Source of the DNA: Lingula anatina
Lineage: Eukaryota > Brachiopoda > Lingulata > Lingulida > Lingulidae
Assembly: GCF_001039355.2 (NCBI RefSeq)
Contig: NW_019775560.1
Location: 64,151-102,492 of the forward strand
Direction: 5' to 3'
Length of the DNA: 38,342 nucleotides
Shown here: positions 18,501-28,752 of the stretch, in pieces
How positions within the stretch are numbered: the stretch's first letter is position 1
How the letters are laid out: each line of letters begins with the position of its first letter
The notes under the pieces: model-generated
What the model saw: only the letters and a program-made list of their open reading frames with translations
What the model was told of the DNA's origin: nothing
The model's database searches: none
Program-made: the position numbers and the translations under genes

Positions 18501-19368
18501 ATGAAGGTTTTGATCCTATTTGTTTTGGTTGCCGTGGCAACGGCTAAACCAGCTGAGAACTCCATTGATCGTCTTGGTAAGTAGACTTTATTTTTTATGT
18601 TGGTCCTTTAAATAATAAATTCAATTATTTCACTTGGCGTCAACAACATTCTCTTGACTATTTCAATAACATCAAAAACCAAGCTTTAAGTAGCCCTTTG
18701 AGGTGATGTCCTACGAAAGAAACTCTCAATTTGGAAACGTGTGGTCTCAAGAAAGGAAAAGTATTCAAAAAGTCAGAAAATTTTGTATGCTTCAAAAATT
18801 TTCATTCAATAATTTACCCACTTTTCTTTCCATTATAATAAAAGAAAGTTTTTTCCGACATGTTTTGGCGTTTTTTTAATTCATGCTTTTTTCTCTACTT
18901 CATAAACTGTTCAGGAATACACCTGGTTTGTTTTTATTCAAACGTAAATCTGATTACAATCTTAGCAAAAAATGAATTTTAAAGATAAGGGTATTATGTG
19001 AAAAACCACTATAGCTGTATGTTCACTCTTTTGCAGCCCGCTCTTTGGCTGAAGATGAGGTAATGAAGAGAGGCGTCACAGACACCCTCAATAAGGTTGC
19101 TGAAGCCATCTGCGTCCCCGTCATGGACTCCGTGATCGGTCTGACCAATAGCGCATGTGCTGTACTGTCCGCTTCTGCCGACAGCACCTGCATACAACTT
19201 GCTGATCAATACCTTGGCAGCTTCCTCTCTGGTCTGTTCTCTAAACCTGTGGAATCCATGTGCCAAAACTTGGCACAACTTGCCTTCAACGAGTGCAATA
19301 AAGGAACCGTGCAAAACCTCGCCGACAGTGTATGCGCTAAACTAGCCGACTTACCTATAATCGGCTAA
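18501..19368 (+). CDS. 6C family gene A5, intact frame without the standard promoter
   Basis: Coding exons are 18501-18576 and 19037-19368, giving 135 residues, the longest copy. The signal peptide begins MKVLILFVL. The mature chain begins GVTDTLNKVAEAIC and ends AKLADLPIIG, two residues longer at the C-terminus, which groups it with A6 and A7. All six cysteines are at family spacing. The base before ATG differs (TTACATG, one C lost from TTACCATG). The acceptor before exon 2 (TTTTTAACAG) is present but no exon 1 or promoter is recognisable. AATAAA is at 19400-19405. The coding intron is nearly identical to that of A6. It may be silent, or use a different upstream start. Confidence 0.75.
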
Positions 19369-19498
19369 ATGAACTTTTTGTAAATTTCCGGTGCCGAAAA
19401 ATAAATGCAAGTAGGGCAATAAATATATTAATGATTTGCATAACAATTTATAACAATGTGCGTTACTCAGTGTGTTTGTGTGCACGCGTGCGCACGTG

Positions 19499-19501
19499 TG
19501 T

Positions 19502-19533
<32 letters not shown>
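19499..19533. repeat. TG-GA microsatellite
   Basis: A GCACGCGTGCGCACGTGTGTG segment followed by a GA run, downstream of A5. Confidence 0.9.
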
Positions 19534-19536
<3 letters not shown>

Positions 19537-19744
19537 CTAATGTTTTCATCATATATTATTTTTGAGAAAATATGAGAAGGTCCATACAGGTGATGATTTA
19601 ATGTATACGTAAAAGTTAAAAATATCAAACAATAAAATGTACCTGGTTTTCAGATTTTGACATTTAAGTGGTTAAAATCCCTATCATTTATTTTATCAAC
19701 AGTACAGTGTGGTAGAGTATGGGTATTTACGTAGTACCTACAAT

Positions 19745-19975
19745 TCGAAAATAACAATACATCTCAAGCACGCCGCAGTTGACCCAACATAATTTTTATA
19801 TCCGCGTATACCAACGTTGGTCAGCTGTGCAGAATGATGATAACCCACCGGTGACATTAACCCGTGTCACACCGCACAGTACGTAAATTGGTAAAATAGC
19901 ATTTTTATTTATTATTTTTTTGTAATCATATATTCAGATATTTGTGCAAAAAAATTAAAATAAGTTTTTTGAGCA
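19745..19975. repeat. spacer block S
   Basis: A copy with GCCGCAGTTGACCCAACA, ACCAACGTTGGTCAGCTG, GATAACCCACCGGTGACATT and TTCAGATATTTGTGCA. At 20005-20068 it continues into a truncated promoter fragment (CAGTACGTGAGGTTAGGAAA). Confidence 0.75.
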
Positions 19976-20145
19976 AAGTAAACGTTACATTCAAAAATAC
20001 GTTGGCCCTTTTTTTTTCGATAATTACGACCATAGCAGTACGTGAGGTTAGGAAATCTCAAACAAACGGCAACTGAGTGTAATTGTAATTGTATACAATG
20101 ATAGAAATAAATGTAGGGGTCAGTAGTTAGTACTTAGAGAGGACA

Positions 20146-20390
20146 CCCTCGTGATCGCCTATGTGATCGATCTGACCAATGGCGGATGTGCCCTTCTGTC
20201 CTCTTCTGCCGACAGCACCTTCATACAAGCAACTTACCTTGGCATACCTTGGCAACTTCCTCTCAGGTCTTGTCTCTGCCCCTTTTGCATCCATGTGCTC
20301 CAAATTGGCCAAATAAACTCGCCCTCAACGAGTGCAACAAAGGAACTGTGCAAAACTTCGCCGGCTGCCAGCTACAGTTGGTTAAAATAG
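20146..20390 (+). pseudogene. 6C family type B copy B4
   Basis: A type B leader (GAAATAAATGTAGGGG...CAGTAGTTAGTACTTAGAGAGGACA, about 20095-20145) joins exon 3 after the first cysteine. The part coding DLTNGGCALLSSSADST is good, but the third cysteine is Phe, and a duplicated CTTACCTTGGCATACCTTGG shifts the frame. The end is replaced by GGCTGCCAGCTA. The 3' UTR is type B with AATAAAG and a short GA run. A truncated array promoter lies just upstream of the leader. It precedes A6. Confidence 0.8.
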
Positions 20391-20667
20391 ATAATGGTTT
20401 ATTCGTGAGAAAATTTTTTTGGTAGTTATGTTGCGAAAATAAAGCGTTAGCTTTGCATGAGTACGTGTCTTTTCTGCTCTCATTACGATAAACACCAAAT
20501 GTATCTGAGAGAGAGAGAGAAAGTACACTCTGTCACCGTTCACAGATATAATATCCTTTATTTAATCATTCGTGTGTTCGTTTCTCCGATAAATCTTCAT
20601 CATATGAACATTTGATTTTCCTACTTACTAAGTAATTTTGCCAATTAGTCACTTTATTAGTAATTTC

Positions 20668-20877
20668 GAGAATGCATTGACACTAATATTGATAAGGACA
20701 ACACGAACAGTACGTGAGGTTAGGAATTTTCACACAAACGAGGGCAAAATCGTGCCAAACCCCATCCCCCAGCGCGTGGGCATGTGCTCGCTGACCCTTT
20801 ATATAGCTAGAACTGACGGCATACAGCGTACTTCGGCGGAGCCAGTCAAAAACGACATTCACCAGAGCTTTTTGAAG
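20668..20877 (+). promoter_or_regulatory. A6 proximal promoter and noncoding exon 1
   Basis: A full conserved block with GATAAGGACAACACGAACAG, GCGCGTGGGCATGTGCTCG and TATA TTTATATAG (20798-20806). Exon 1 ends at 20877 (GAAG|GTTTGT). Confidence 0.75.
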
Positions 20878-21116
20878 GTTTGTTTGTGCTTTTTCTTGCA
20901 GTGAATAGTGTTATTATGACAACTTATTGCCTTCAATAATCGGAATCAATAACGACGTACAATTTGGTTTTGACCACTGTGAAAAGACCTACCAAAATTA
21001 AGTTTTGTAAAATAAAACAAAGACAAAAGAAATTTAATTCTATGACTGCAAGAATTTCGTGTTCAATCGGCTGTTAAATCATTTTTCAACAGGTTTGTTC
21101 GGCACATTCCGTTACC

Positions 21117-21955
21117 ATGAAGGTTTTGATCCTAGTTGTTTTGGTTGCCGTGGCAACGGCTAAACCAGCTGATAACTCCATTGAGCGTCTTGGTAAGTAG
21201 ACTTTATTTTTTACGTTGGTCCTTCAAATAATAAAATCAATTATTTCACTTGGCGTCAACAACATTCTCTTGACTATTCCAATAACATCAAAAACCAAGC
21301 TTTAAGTAACCCTCTGAGGTGATGTCCTACGAAAGAAACTCTCAATTTGGAAACGTGTGATCTCAAGAAACGAAAAGTATTCAAAAAGTCAAAAATTTTC
21401 ATACAATAATTTACCCACTTTTCTTTGCATTATAATAAAAGAAAGTTTTTTCCAACATATTTTGGCGTTTTCTTAATTCATCCTTTTTTCTCTACTTCAT
21501 AAACTGTTCAGGAATACACCTGGTTTGTTTTTTTTCAAACGTAAATCTGATAACAATCTTAAAAAATGAATTTTAAAGATAAGGGTATTATGAGAAAAAA
21601 CATTATATGATAGCTGTATGTTCACTTTTTTGCAGCCCGCTCTTTGGCTGAAGATGAGGTAATGAAGAGGGGTGTCCTCAGTAACGTAGTGAATGCCGTC
21701 TGTATCCCCGTCATGGACTCCGTGATCGGTCTAGCCAATGGTGCATGTGCCTTTCTGGATTCTGCCGACAGCATCTGCATACAGCTTGCTGATCAATACC
21801 TTGGCAGCTTCCTATCTGGTCTGTTCTCTAAACCTGTTGCATCCATGTGCCAAAACTTGGCACAACTTGCCGTTAACGAATGCAACAAAGGAACCGTGCA
21901 AAACTTCGCCGACATTGTATGCACCAAACTTACCGACTTACCTATAATCGGCTAA
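21117..21955 (+). CDS. 6C family secreted propeptide gene A6
   Basis: Coding exons are 21117-21192 and 21636-21955, giving 131 residues. The 5' UTR acceptor is CAACAG|G (21093). The propeptide has PADNS where others have PAENS. The mature chain begins GVLSNVVNAVC (first cysteine at 11). The second-to-third cysteine gap is nine residues, one fewer than in A1 (CAFLDSADSIC). The end is TKLTDLPIIG. Other spacings are standard. Its closest relative is A7, and their downstream flanks are near-identical. A polyadenylation signal AATAAA lies at 22005-22010; the usual earlier site reads GATAAA. Confidence 0.85.
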
Positions 21956-22611
21956 CTGAACTTTTTTGAAATTTCCTGTGCCGAACGATAAATGCAAGTA
22001 GGGCAATAAAATGCTGATGATTTTCATAATGTACACATTTATATCAATGCCCGTTACTCAATGTGTTTGTGTGCACGCGTGCGCACGTGTGTGCGTGAGT
22101 AAGAGAGAGAGAATTCTAATGTTTTCATCATATATGATTTCTGAGAAAATATGAGGTCCATGAAGATGATGAGTAAATGCATACGTAAAGGATAAAAATA
22201 TCAAGCAATAAAATGTACCTGGTTCTCAGATTTTGACATTTAAATGATTAAAATCCCTATCATTTATTTTATCAACAGTACAGTAAGGTAGAGTATGGTA
22301 TTTACGTATTACCTACCGTTGGAAATACGAAAATAACGATACATCTCAAGCACGCTGCAGTTGACCCAACAGAATTTTTATTGCCGCGTACCAATGTTGG
22401 TCAGCTGTACATAATGATGATAACCCACCGGTGTCATTAACCCTTGTCAAACAGCACGGTACGTTAAATTGGTCAAATGGGTTTTTTAATGTTTTTTATG
22501 TAAATTACTTTTTCAGATATTTGTGCAAAAATTAAACATACCTTTTTCAGTAAAGTAAACGTTACCAGTAAGTCATTTCATCAGTACATCCAAAAATACG
22601 TTTACTCTTTT
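21956..22611. other. A6 3' flank, noncoding
   Basis: It contains a TG/GA run near 22065-22115, spacer block S (22340-22545) and the start of the next promoter. It is closely matched by 25661-26290 downstream of A7. Confidence 0.65.
22340..22545. repeat. spacer block S
   Basis: A copy with CTGCAGTTGACCCAACAG, GCCGCGTACCAATGTTGGTC, GATAACCCACCGGTGTCATT and TTCAGATATTTGTGCA. Confidence 0.75.
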
Positions 22612-23018
22612 TTCGATAAGGACGACCCTAACAGTACGTGAGGTTAGGAAATCTCAAACAAGCGGGGGCAAAATCGTGCCAACACCGATCCCCCAGCGCG
22701 TGGGCATGTGCTGACGGTATGATGCGCACTTGGGCGGACTCCATCAAATACATCATTCACCGGCACTCACCAGAACCTTTTCATGGTTTGTTTCAGCTTT
22801 TCTTTCAATAATTGTGACAGGTAGAATGTGTATTTTACTTCTGTGATAAGACCTACAAGAATTCTGGATTATACAACAAAACAATCTCGATCCTACAGTG
22901 TCTGTTGCAAGTTAACAGATTTCAAATATTGTGGTAAATAAAATATAATATTGATGTTTGTCAATTTTTTGCAGGAATACACCTGGTTTGTTTTTATTCA
23001 AAAGTAAATCTGATAACA
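22612..23018 (+). pseudogene. promoter and intron remnant of a lost 6C copy, TATA deleted
   Basis: The promoter block (CGATAAGGACGACCC, GCGCGTGGGCATGTG) jumps at about 22711 straight to CTGACGG, so the roughly 25-nt stretch with TTTATATAGC is missing. Exon-1-like sequence and a diverged stretch follow to TTTTTTGCAG at 22974. Then, instead of exon 3, comes a piece of family intron (AATACACCTGGTTTG...TCTGATAACAATC) ending at the Tc1 fragment. No exon 2 or exon 3 remains. Confidence 0.65.
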
Positions 23019-23031
23019 ATCCTCCAGCTAT

Positions 23032-23755
23032 GAGAGTGCGTAGGCTCCCTGGGGAGAGGCTGTTAACTGAAAATATTCAGGAAATAATAGCTGGAGGAGG
23101 TGATTCTGTACATGTTTGGGGTGCCATTTGCAGCAACGGTATTTGCCCATTGCTTCCTCTATCTGGAGGAAAATCTTAACGCTGCCAGATACAAAGACAT
23201 TCTCCAGCAGAACCTGGGGCCGTTCGCAAGAGGGATATCCAGAGACAATTTTAGATTGCAACATGACAATGCAACTCCCCACACAGCCCGCTAAATTGCA
23301 GACTATATCCGACAAAACAACATTCAGCTGATGCCACATCCAGCAAGAAGCCCAGATGCAAACCCAATTGAGTCTATGTGGGACGAACTTGGTCGTGCTG
23401 TTCAGAGGAGAAACCCTCCCCCTACAAATCTAGATGAACTGCGAGGTGCCCTTCAAGATGAATGGACCAGAATTCCTCTCCAAAGAGCTGTAACTCTAGT
23501 TCACAGTATGCCACGCCGTCTGGAGGCCATTATCCAAGCTCGGGGTGGGCATACCCGCTATTTAGATTAATGATGAACTCTGAAGATGTTTCTTGACAAT
23601 TTCTTTTAATTTCAATCACAGTACAAATTTATGTTTAATTTTTCACTTGGTACTGTTACGTAAAAAAGTACTCTTTTTGGGGGCATGAGAAAAAAAAACC
23701 TAAATAAATGAACGCTTTTTTCACATTTGCATTGGTTGTTTCTCCTTGACTCTAC
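23032..23755 (+). mobile_element. defective Tc1-like (DD34E) transposon fragment
   Basis: The C-terminal two thirds of a Tc1-type DDE transposase are readable: VHVWGAICSNG, LQHDNATPHTAR, SPDANPIESMWDELGR and a final ARGGHTRYLD with stop at about 23568-23570. The aspartate in HDN and the glutamate in NPIE are separated by 34 residues, the DD34E signature. The N-terminal DNA-binding domain and first catalytic Asp are absent. There is a frameshift near 23166-23177 and a TAA at 23292-23294, so it is dead. Rather than TA, a 13-bp direct repeat, CAATCCTCCAGCT, flanks it (23019-23031 and 23756-23768). Terminal inverted repeats were not identified. Confidence 0.85.
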
Positions 23756-23768
23756 CAATCCTCCAGCT

Positions 23769-24351
23769 TCACATATTCAACAACATAAACAGTATTAATT
23801 TGGTAATAACAATAATAATGAAAGAAACAGAGCGATATGCATTCCAAAATTTCCGTGTACCAACCATTTTGGGCAAGAGTGTATTATTTGTGAAAAAATA
23901 TGAGCAGGTACATGCAGATGATGTTTTAATATATATATGTACAAGTTAAAAATATTAAGCAATAAAATGTACCTGGTTCTTAGATTTTCAAAATGTTAAT
24001 GATTCAAATCCTTATCATTCATTTAATCATCATTGCAATATACAGTACAGCTTGGTATTTTACATAGTACCTACCGTTGGCAATACGAAAATAATGCATC
24101 TGAAGCGCGCTGCAGTTGACCAGACAGAATTTCTATTGCCGAGTACCAATGTTGATCAGCTGGACAATATGACGTTAACCCACCCGTGACATTAAAACCC
24201 GTGTCAAACCGCGCGGTTTGTTAAATTAGTCAAATAGTTTTTAAAATGTTTTTTTATGTAAATTACTTTTTCAGATTTTTATTTTCAAAAATTAAACAAA
24301 CCGTTTTGAGCAAAATAAATGTTACCAGGTAGTCACTTCATCAGTGAATTC
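23769..24351. other. array 3' flank after the Tc1 fragment, noncoding
   Basis: Type A downstream sequence resumes near 23880 (ATTATTTGTGAAAAAATATGAG). Spacer block S is at 24085-24300. No gene. Confidence 0.6.
24085..24300. repeat. spacer block S
   Basis: A copy with CTGCAGTTGACCAGACAG, GCCGAGTACCAATGTTGATC, CCACCCGTGACATTAA and a TTTTTCAGATTTTTATT end. Confidence 0.7.
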
Positions 24352-24558
24352 GAGAATGCTTTTACCTTTATTTCGATAAGGACGACCACAACAGTACGTG
24401 AGGTTAGGAAAACTCAAGTTAACGAGGGCAAAATCGTGCCAAACCCGATCCCTGGCGCGTGGGCATGTGCTCCCTGACCCTTTATATAGCTAGAACTGAC
24501 GGCATACAGTGTACTTCGGCGGATTCAGTCAACTGCAGCATTCACCAGAGCCTTAAAG
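24352..24558 (+). promoter_or_regulatory. A7 proximal promoter and noncoding exon 1
   Basis: A conserved block with CGATAAGGACGACC, GTACGTGAGGTTAGG and GGCGCGTGGGCATGTGCTCC. TATA is TTTATATAG at 24481-24489. Exon 1 ends at 24558 (AAAG|GTTTGT). Confidence 0.75.
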
Positions 24559-24791
24559 GTTTGTTTGTGCTTCTTCTTGCAAAGAATAGTGTACTTATGA
24601 CATACTCTTTCCGTCAATAACTGAAACCAATAACAACGTATAGTTTGTATTTGACGTGTGTGGTAAGATCAACCAAAATTCGGATTTGTCAAACAACACA
24701 AAAGAAAATAAATTCTAAGGCTGCGAGGATTTTGTGCTCAATCGGCTATTGTATCAATTTTCAACAGGTTTGTTCTGCACATTCTGTTACC

Positions 24792-25660
24792 ATGAAGGTT
24801 TTGATCCTAGTTGCTTTGGTTGCCGTAGCAACGGCTAAACCAGCTGAGAACTCCATTCAGCGTCTTGGTAAGTAGACATATGTTTTTTAAGCTGATTCTC
24901 TAATTAATTTTATCAATGATTTCACTTGGTGCCATCAACAATTGCCTATTTCAACTTTAAAATAACAACTTTAAAACAAATGTATCTTTAAATAGCCCTT
25001 TAAGGTGATAGCTTACGTAAAAATCTCCCAATTTTGGAAACGTGGGGTCTCAATAAAGGAATAGTAAGTTAAAGTCAAATTTATATTTATCAATTACTTT
25101 CCTCCAACAATTAATTCACTTTTCTTTGCACTACAAAAAATAAACTAGTTTTTTTTTCTTTTTGACATGTGGCGGCGTTTTTTTATTCCTATTTTCTGTT
25201 ACTCATAAACTATTCAAGAATAATACCTCTTTTGTTTTTTATTCAAAATTAAATCTAATCGTAATCTAATCAAAGGTCAAATTTAAATATTAGGGGATTT
25301 TATAAAATATCATCATTGGTTTTTGCTCATTTTTTCGCAGCACGCTCTCTGGCCGAAGACGAGGTTATGAAGAGGGGTGTCCTCAGTAACGTAGTTAATG
25401 CCATCTGCGTCCCCGTCATGGACTCCGTGATCGGTCTGGCCAATGGCGCATGTGCCTTTCTGGATACTGCCGACAGCATCTGCATACAGCTTGCTGACAA
25501 GTACCTTGGCAACTTCCTCTCTGGTCTGTTCTCTGAACCTGTTTCATCCATGTGCCTCAGCTTGGCCAAACTCGCCGTCAACGAGTGCAACAAAGGAACC
25601 GTGCAAAACTTAGCCTCCAGCGTATGCACCAAACTAGCCGACTTACCTATAATCGGCTAA
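24792..25660 (+). CDS. 6C family secreted propeptide gene A7
   Basis: Coding exons are 24792-24867 and 25341-25660, giving 131 residues. The 5' UTR acceptor is CAACAG|G (24778). Exon 3 opens with CA where most copies have CC, still giving Ala across the junction. The mature chain begins GVLSNVVNAIC, has the nine-residue second gap (CAFLDTADSIC), an EPVSSMCLSLAKLAV segment and an ADLPIIG end. All six cysteines are kept. The NSIQRL propeptide variant is shared with A8. AATAAA is at 25710-25715. Splice sites are canonical. Confidence 0.85.
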
Positions 25661-26290
25661 CTGAACTTTTTTGAAATTTCCTGTGCCGAAAGATAAATGC
25701 AAGTAGGGCAATAAAATGCTGATGATTTGCATAATGTACACATTTATATCAATGCCCGTTACTCAATGTGTTTGTGTGCATGCGTGCGCACGTGTGTGCG
25801 TGAGTAAGAGAGAGAGAATTCTAATGGTCCATGAAGATGATGAGTAAATGCATACGTAAAGGATAAAAATATCAAGCAATAAAATGTACCTGGTTTTCAG
25901 ATTTTGACATTTAATTGATTAAAATCCCTATCATTTATTTTATCAACGGTACAGTAAGGTAGAGTACATGTATGGTATTTACGTAGTACCTACCGTTGTC
26001 AATTCGAAAATAACAATACATCTCAAGCACGCTGCAGTTGACCCAACAGAATTTTTATTGCCGCGTACCAATGTTGGTCAGCTGTACAGAATGATGATAA
26101 CCCACCGGTGGCATTAATCCTTGACAAACAGCACGGTACGTTAAATTGGTCAAATAGTTTTTTTAAAGTTTTTTATGTAAATTACTTTTTCAGATATTTG
26201 TGCAAAAATTAAACATACCTTTTTCAGCAAAGTAAACGTTACCAGTAAGTCATTTCATCAGTACATTCAAAAATACGTTTACACTTTTTT
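25661..26290. other. A7 3' flank, noncoding
   Basis: Nearly the same as the A6 flank at 21956-22600: TG/GA run near 25770-25818, then spacer block S at 26005-26215. No gene. Confidence 0.65.
26005..26215. repeat. spacer block S
   Basis: A copy with CTGCAGTTGACCCAACAG, GCCGCGTACCAATGTTGGTC, CCACCGGTGGCATTAA and TTCAGATATTTGTGCA. Confidence 0.75.
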
Positions 26291-26455
26291 CGATAAGGAC
26301 GACCCTAACAGTACGTGAGGTTAGGAAATCTTAAACAAACGGGGGCAAAATCGTGCCAACACCGATCCCCCGGCGCGTGGGCATGTGTTGACGGCATGAT
26401 GCGCACTTCGGCGGACTCCAACAAATACGGCATTCACCAGAACCTTTTCATGGTT
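26291..26455 (+). promoter_or_regulatory. TATA-deleted array promoter
   Basis: The conserved upstream words are intact (CGATAAGGACGACCC, GGCGCGTGGGCATGTG), but the sequence jumps at about 26390 to TTGACGGCATGATGCG. It lacks TTTATATAGC, with the same junction as at 22711. Confidence 0.7.
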
Positions 26456-26640
26456 TCTTTCAGCTTCTTCTTTCACTAATTATGACAGGTACACTGTGTA
26501 TTTTACTTCTGTGATAAGACCTACAAGAATTCTGATTATAAAACAAAACAATCTTGATCCTCAGTGTCTTTTGCAAGTTAGCAGATTTCAAATATTGTGG
26601 TAAATAAAATATATATATTGGTGTCTGTCAATTTTTGCAG

Positions 26641-26872
26641 CCCGCTTCCTGGCTGAAGATGGACTCCGTGATCAGTCTAACCAATGGTACATGTGCTGTA
26701 CTGTCCGCTTCTGCCGACAGCAACTGCATAGAGCTTGCTGACCAGTACCTTGGCAACGTCCTGTCTGGTCTGTTCTTTGCCCCTACTGCAAAAACGTGCA
26801 AAAAAATCTCGTCATCATCGTAAAAAATTACGCCAGCGATATATGCGACACACTTGCCAGCAAAATTGAATT
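26641..26872 (+). pseudogene. 6C exon 3 with an ATG-to-ATG deletion
   Basis: TTTTTGCAG at 26640 leads to CCCGCTTCCTGGCTGAAGATG and then directly to GACTCCGTGATC. The sequence between two ATG words (from the propeptide to VM|DSV) is lost, removing the Lys-Arg site and first cysteine and shifting the frame. Later deletions remove the fifth cysteine region (AAAAAAATCTCGTC) and the stop is lost. There is no exon 2, and its promoter lacks TATA. A TG/GA run follows (26971-27034). Confidence 0.8.
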
Positions 26873-26970
26873 TTTTGAAAATTTCCAGAGCCCAAAAAAT
26901 GGAAGAGAGACGAAAAGAAATATATTGATGATTTGCACAACTTACAAATTTATTTCAATGCGTGTTAATC

Positions 26971-26973
26971 ATT

Positions 26974-27034
<61 letters not shown>
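26971..27034. repeat. (TG)n-(GA)n compound microsatellite
   Basis: A TG run to about 26998, then a pure GA run. Confidence 0.95.
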
Positions 27035-27038
<4 letters not shown>

Positions 27039-27234
27039 TCAATTATCTCGTCATACATTATTTGTGATCCGGAAAAATTAGGAGCTCTATGCAGATTATG
27101 TTTTGTTTCATACGTAAAGGTTAAATACTTTAAGCGATTGAACGTATCTGGTTCTCAGATTAGTAATTTTAATTCTTATTATTCATTTTATCGTCATTTG
27201 GACGCTACAAATGGAATTGTACCAATACCTACCG

Positions 27235-27475
27235 TAAATAATGATACATCTCAAGCGCACTGCAGTTGACCTGACAGAATTTTCATTGCCGCGTACCACT
27301 GTGAGTCATCAGGAGAATATGACGATAACCCACCGGCGACATAAACTGGTGACAAAACTCACAATACGTTTAATTGTTCAACTAACTTTTTACACGTTTC
27401 TGTTATGTAAATTACTTATTCAGATTAGTGCAAAAATAAATAAATAGATAGATAAATAAATAAACATTTGTTTTT
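27235..27475. repeat. spacer block S
   Basis: A copy with CTGCAGTTGACCTGACAG, TTTTCATTGCCGCGTACCAC, GACGATAACCCACCGGCGAC and CAGATTAGTGCA, ending in an AAAT/AGAT tract. Confidence 0.75.
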
Positions 27476-28097
27476 TTTTTAGCATCTTTTCTGTCTACGT
27501 ATCTTAACCGTACGCATCCAACTGGCGCCATGTTAAATGTACAATTTATAGGATATCCTCTCTGTAAGAAGCAGTAGACGTCTACTATGAGAACTGAAAC
27601 TCCTTTAGTCTCTAACAGTCAAAGTGACTGTTACACGATTGGTTTTTAAGAGTTATTTTTTATAATCTCTTAGGAGATTATTACAGAGTGTGGCCATCAC
27701 TGAAATTCTGAAATTCTTTGATGTTTGGTGTCGCGGATTCGTTAATAATTTTCGGAACTTTTTTCGCTGATTTAACAGAATAACTTATATTTTTATGTGT
27801 TGCCTACAATGTATTGCTCCTAGCGGGCCATGTGGACAGGGTGTAGGTAATAACTCCTATTACCCGAGGGAAACTTTTTATCCATTTTTGTGAATCGATT
27901 CGTTGAGCACGTGCAAAATCGATGAATTCACATGGCTCACAAATGACTGCTTGGTGGTATGGCACGTGATGTAACATTTGTCTGCTAAGACAGCTGCTGT
28001 AGATGGCACCACCATGCTGATCACCTTATATCTATCTGTGTTCCAGTCAACATGTATACATACCTAGGGATGTTATGTGACCGTGGCGATATGATGA

Positions 28098-28257
28098 TCA
28101 CTGAAGCCTGTCCATTTAGGCAAGCTTCAGTGAAGATCGAGGACAACCTCGAGCCGCTACCCTCGACATTTCTGCGTAGCGTCTCTCGGAATACTCTGAT
28201 TTAACCTCGATGTAGTCTAAAATTTCACGACTACATCTTGGTTAAATCAGTCGAGGT
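28098..28257. repeat. two adjacent stem-loops
   Basis: First, TCACTGAAGC pairs with GCTTCAGTGA around a short loop (about 28098-28136). Second, CTGATTTAACC..GATGTAGTC pairs with GACTACATC..GGTTAAATCAG (about 28197-28250), with two mismatches. They may be remnants of a foldback element. Confidence 0.6.
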
Positions 28258-28659
28258 CTCTTAAATGCTGGAAGTTAAAGACAGATTGATCATGAGACCT
28301 TCTTGGCATCACGAGAATAGTGACGTTGCTTGTGTTATATATCTACCAGTAGACACATTTTAAATCTCTCACACTCTTTAAAAATTAGCATAAACATTTC
28401 ACGTTTAACAATTATTATTTATAATTTTATTACATCATCATATGGATATGGTTTGAAAACGGGATTTAGTTTACATTTAAGCCACACGTGCGTACAGATT
28501 ATTTGTAAATCTATAACTTTTTAACGAGGCTTGTGTTATTACCTTTTGTTTTTAAGCTGTTCATTCTTCCTCTTTATCAGATATATTGGTAAAAATCAAA
28601 TATTTCCCCCTTTGAACTTGTAATTACATGTAACTACATGTAGCATGCTCCACCCACCT

Positions 28660-28752
28660 GGCTGGGAAGCCAATGTAATGTTATTGTTTATTTGAAGGTA
28701 TATAAAGATAGAAATAAATGAGGGGGTCAGTAATCAGTACTTAGGGAGGAAT
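28660..28752 (+). promoter_or_regulatory. type B leader with TATA box
   Basis: It contains GGCTGGGAAGCCAATGTAAT, TATATAAA (28699-28706), GAAATAAATGAGGGGG and CAGTACTTAGGGAGGA. It is collinear with the leader at 3158-3258. Confidence 0.5.

Larger units (their letters stand above)
27035..28652. other. long spacer, noncoding
   Basis: It holds spacer block S (27235-27475) and AT-rich shared sequence to about 27800. Next is a stretch matching 6356-6570 (27868-28060: GGTGGTATGGCACGTGATGT, CCACCATGCTGATCACC), then two stem-loops at about 28098-28257, then AT-rich unique sequence. No gene seen. Confidence 0.6.
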
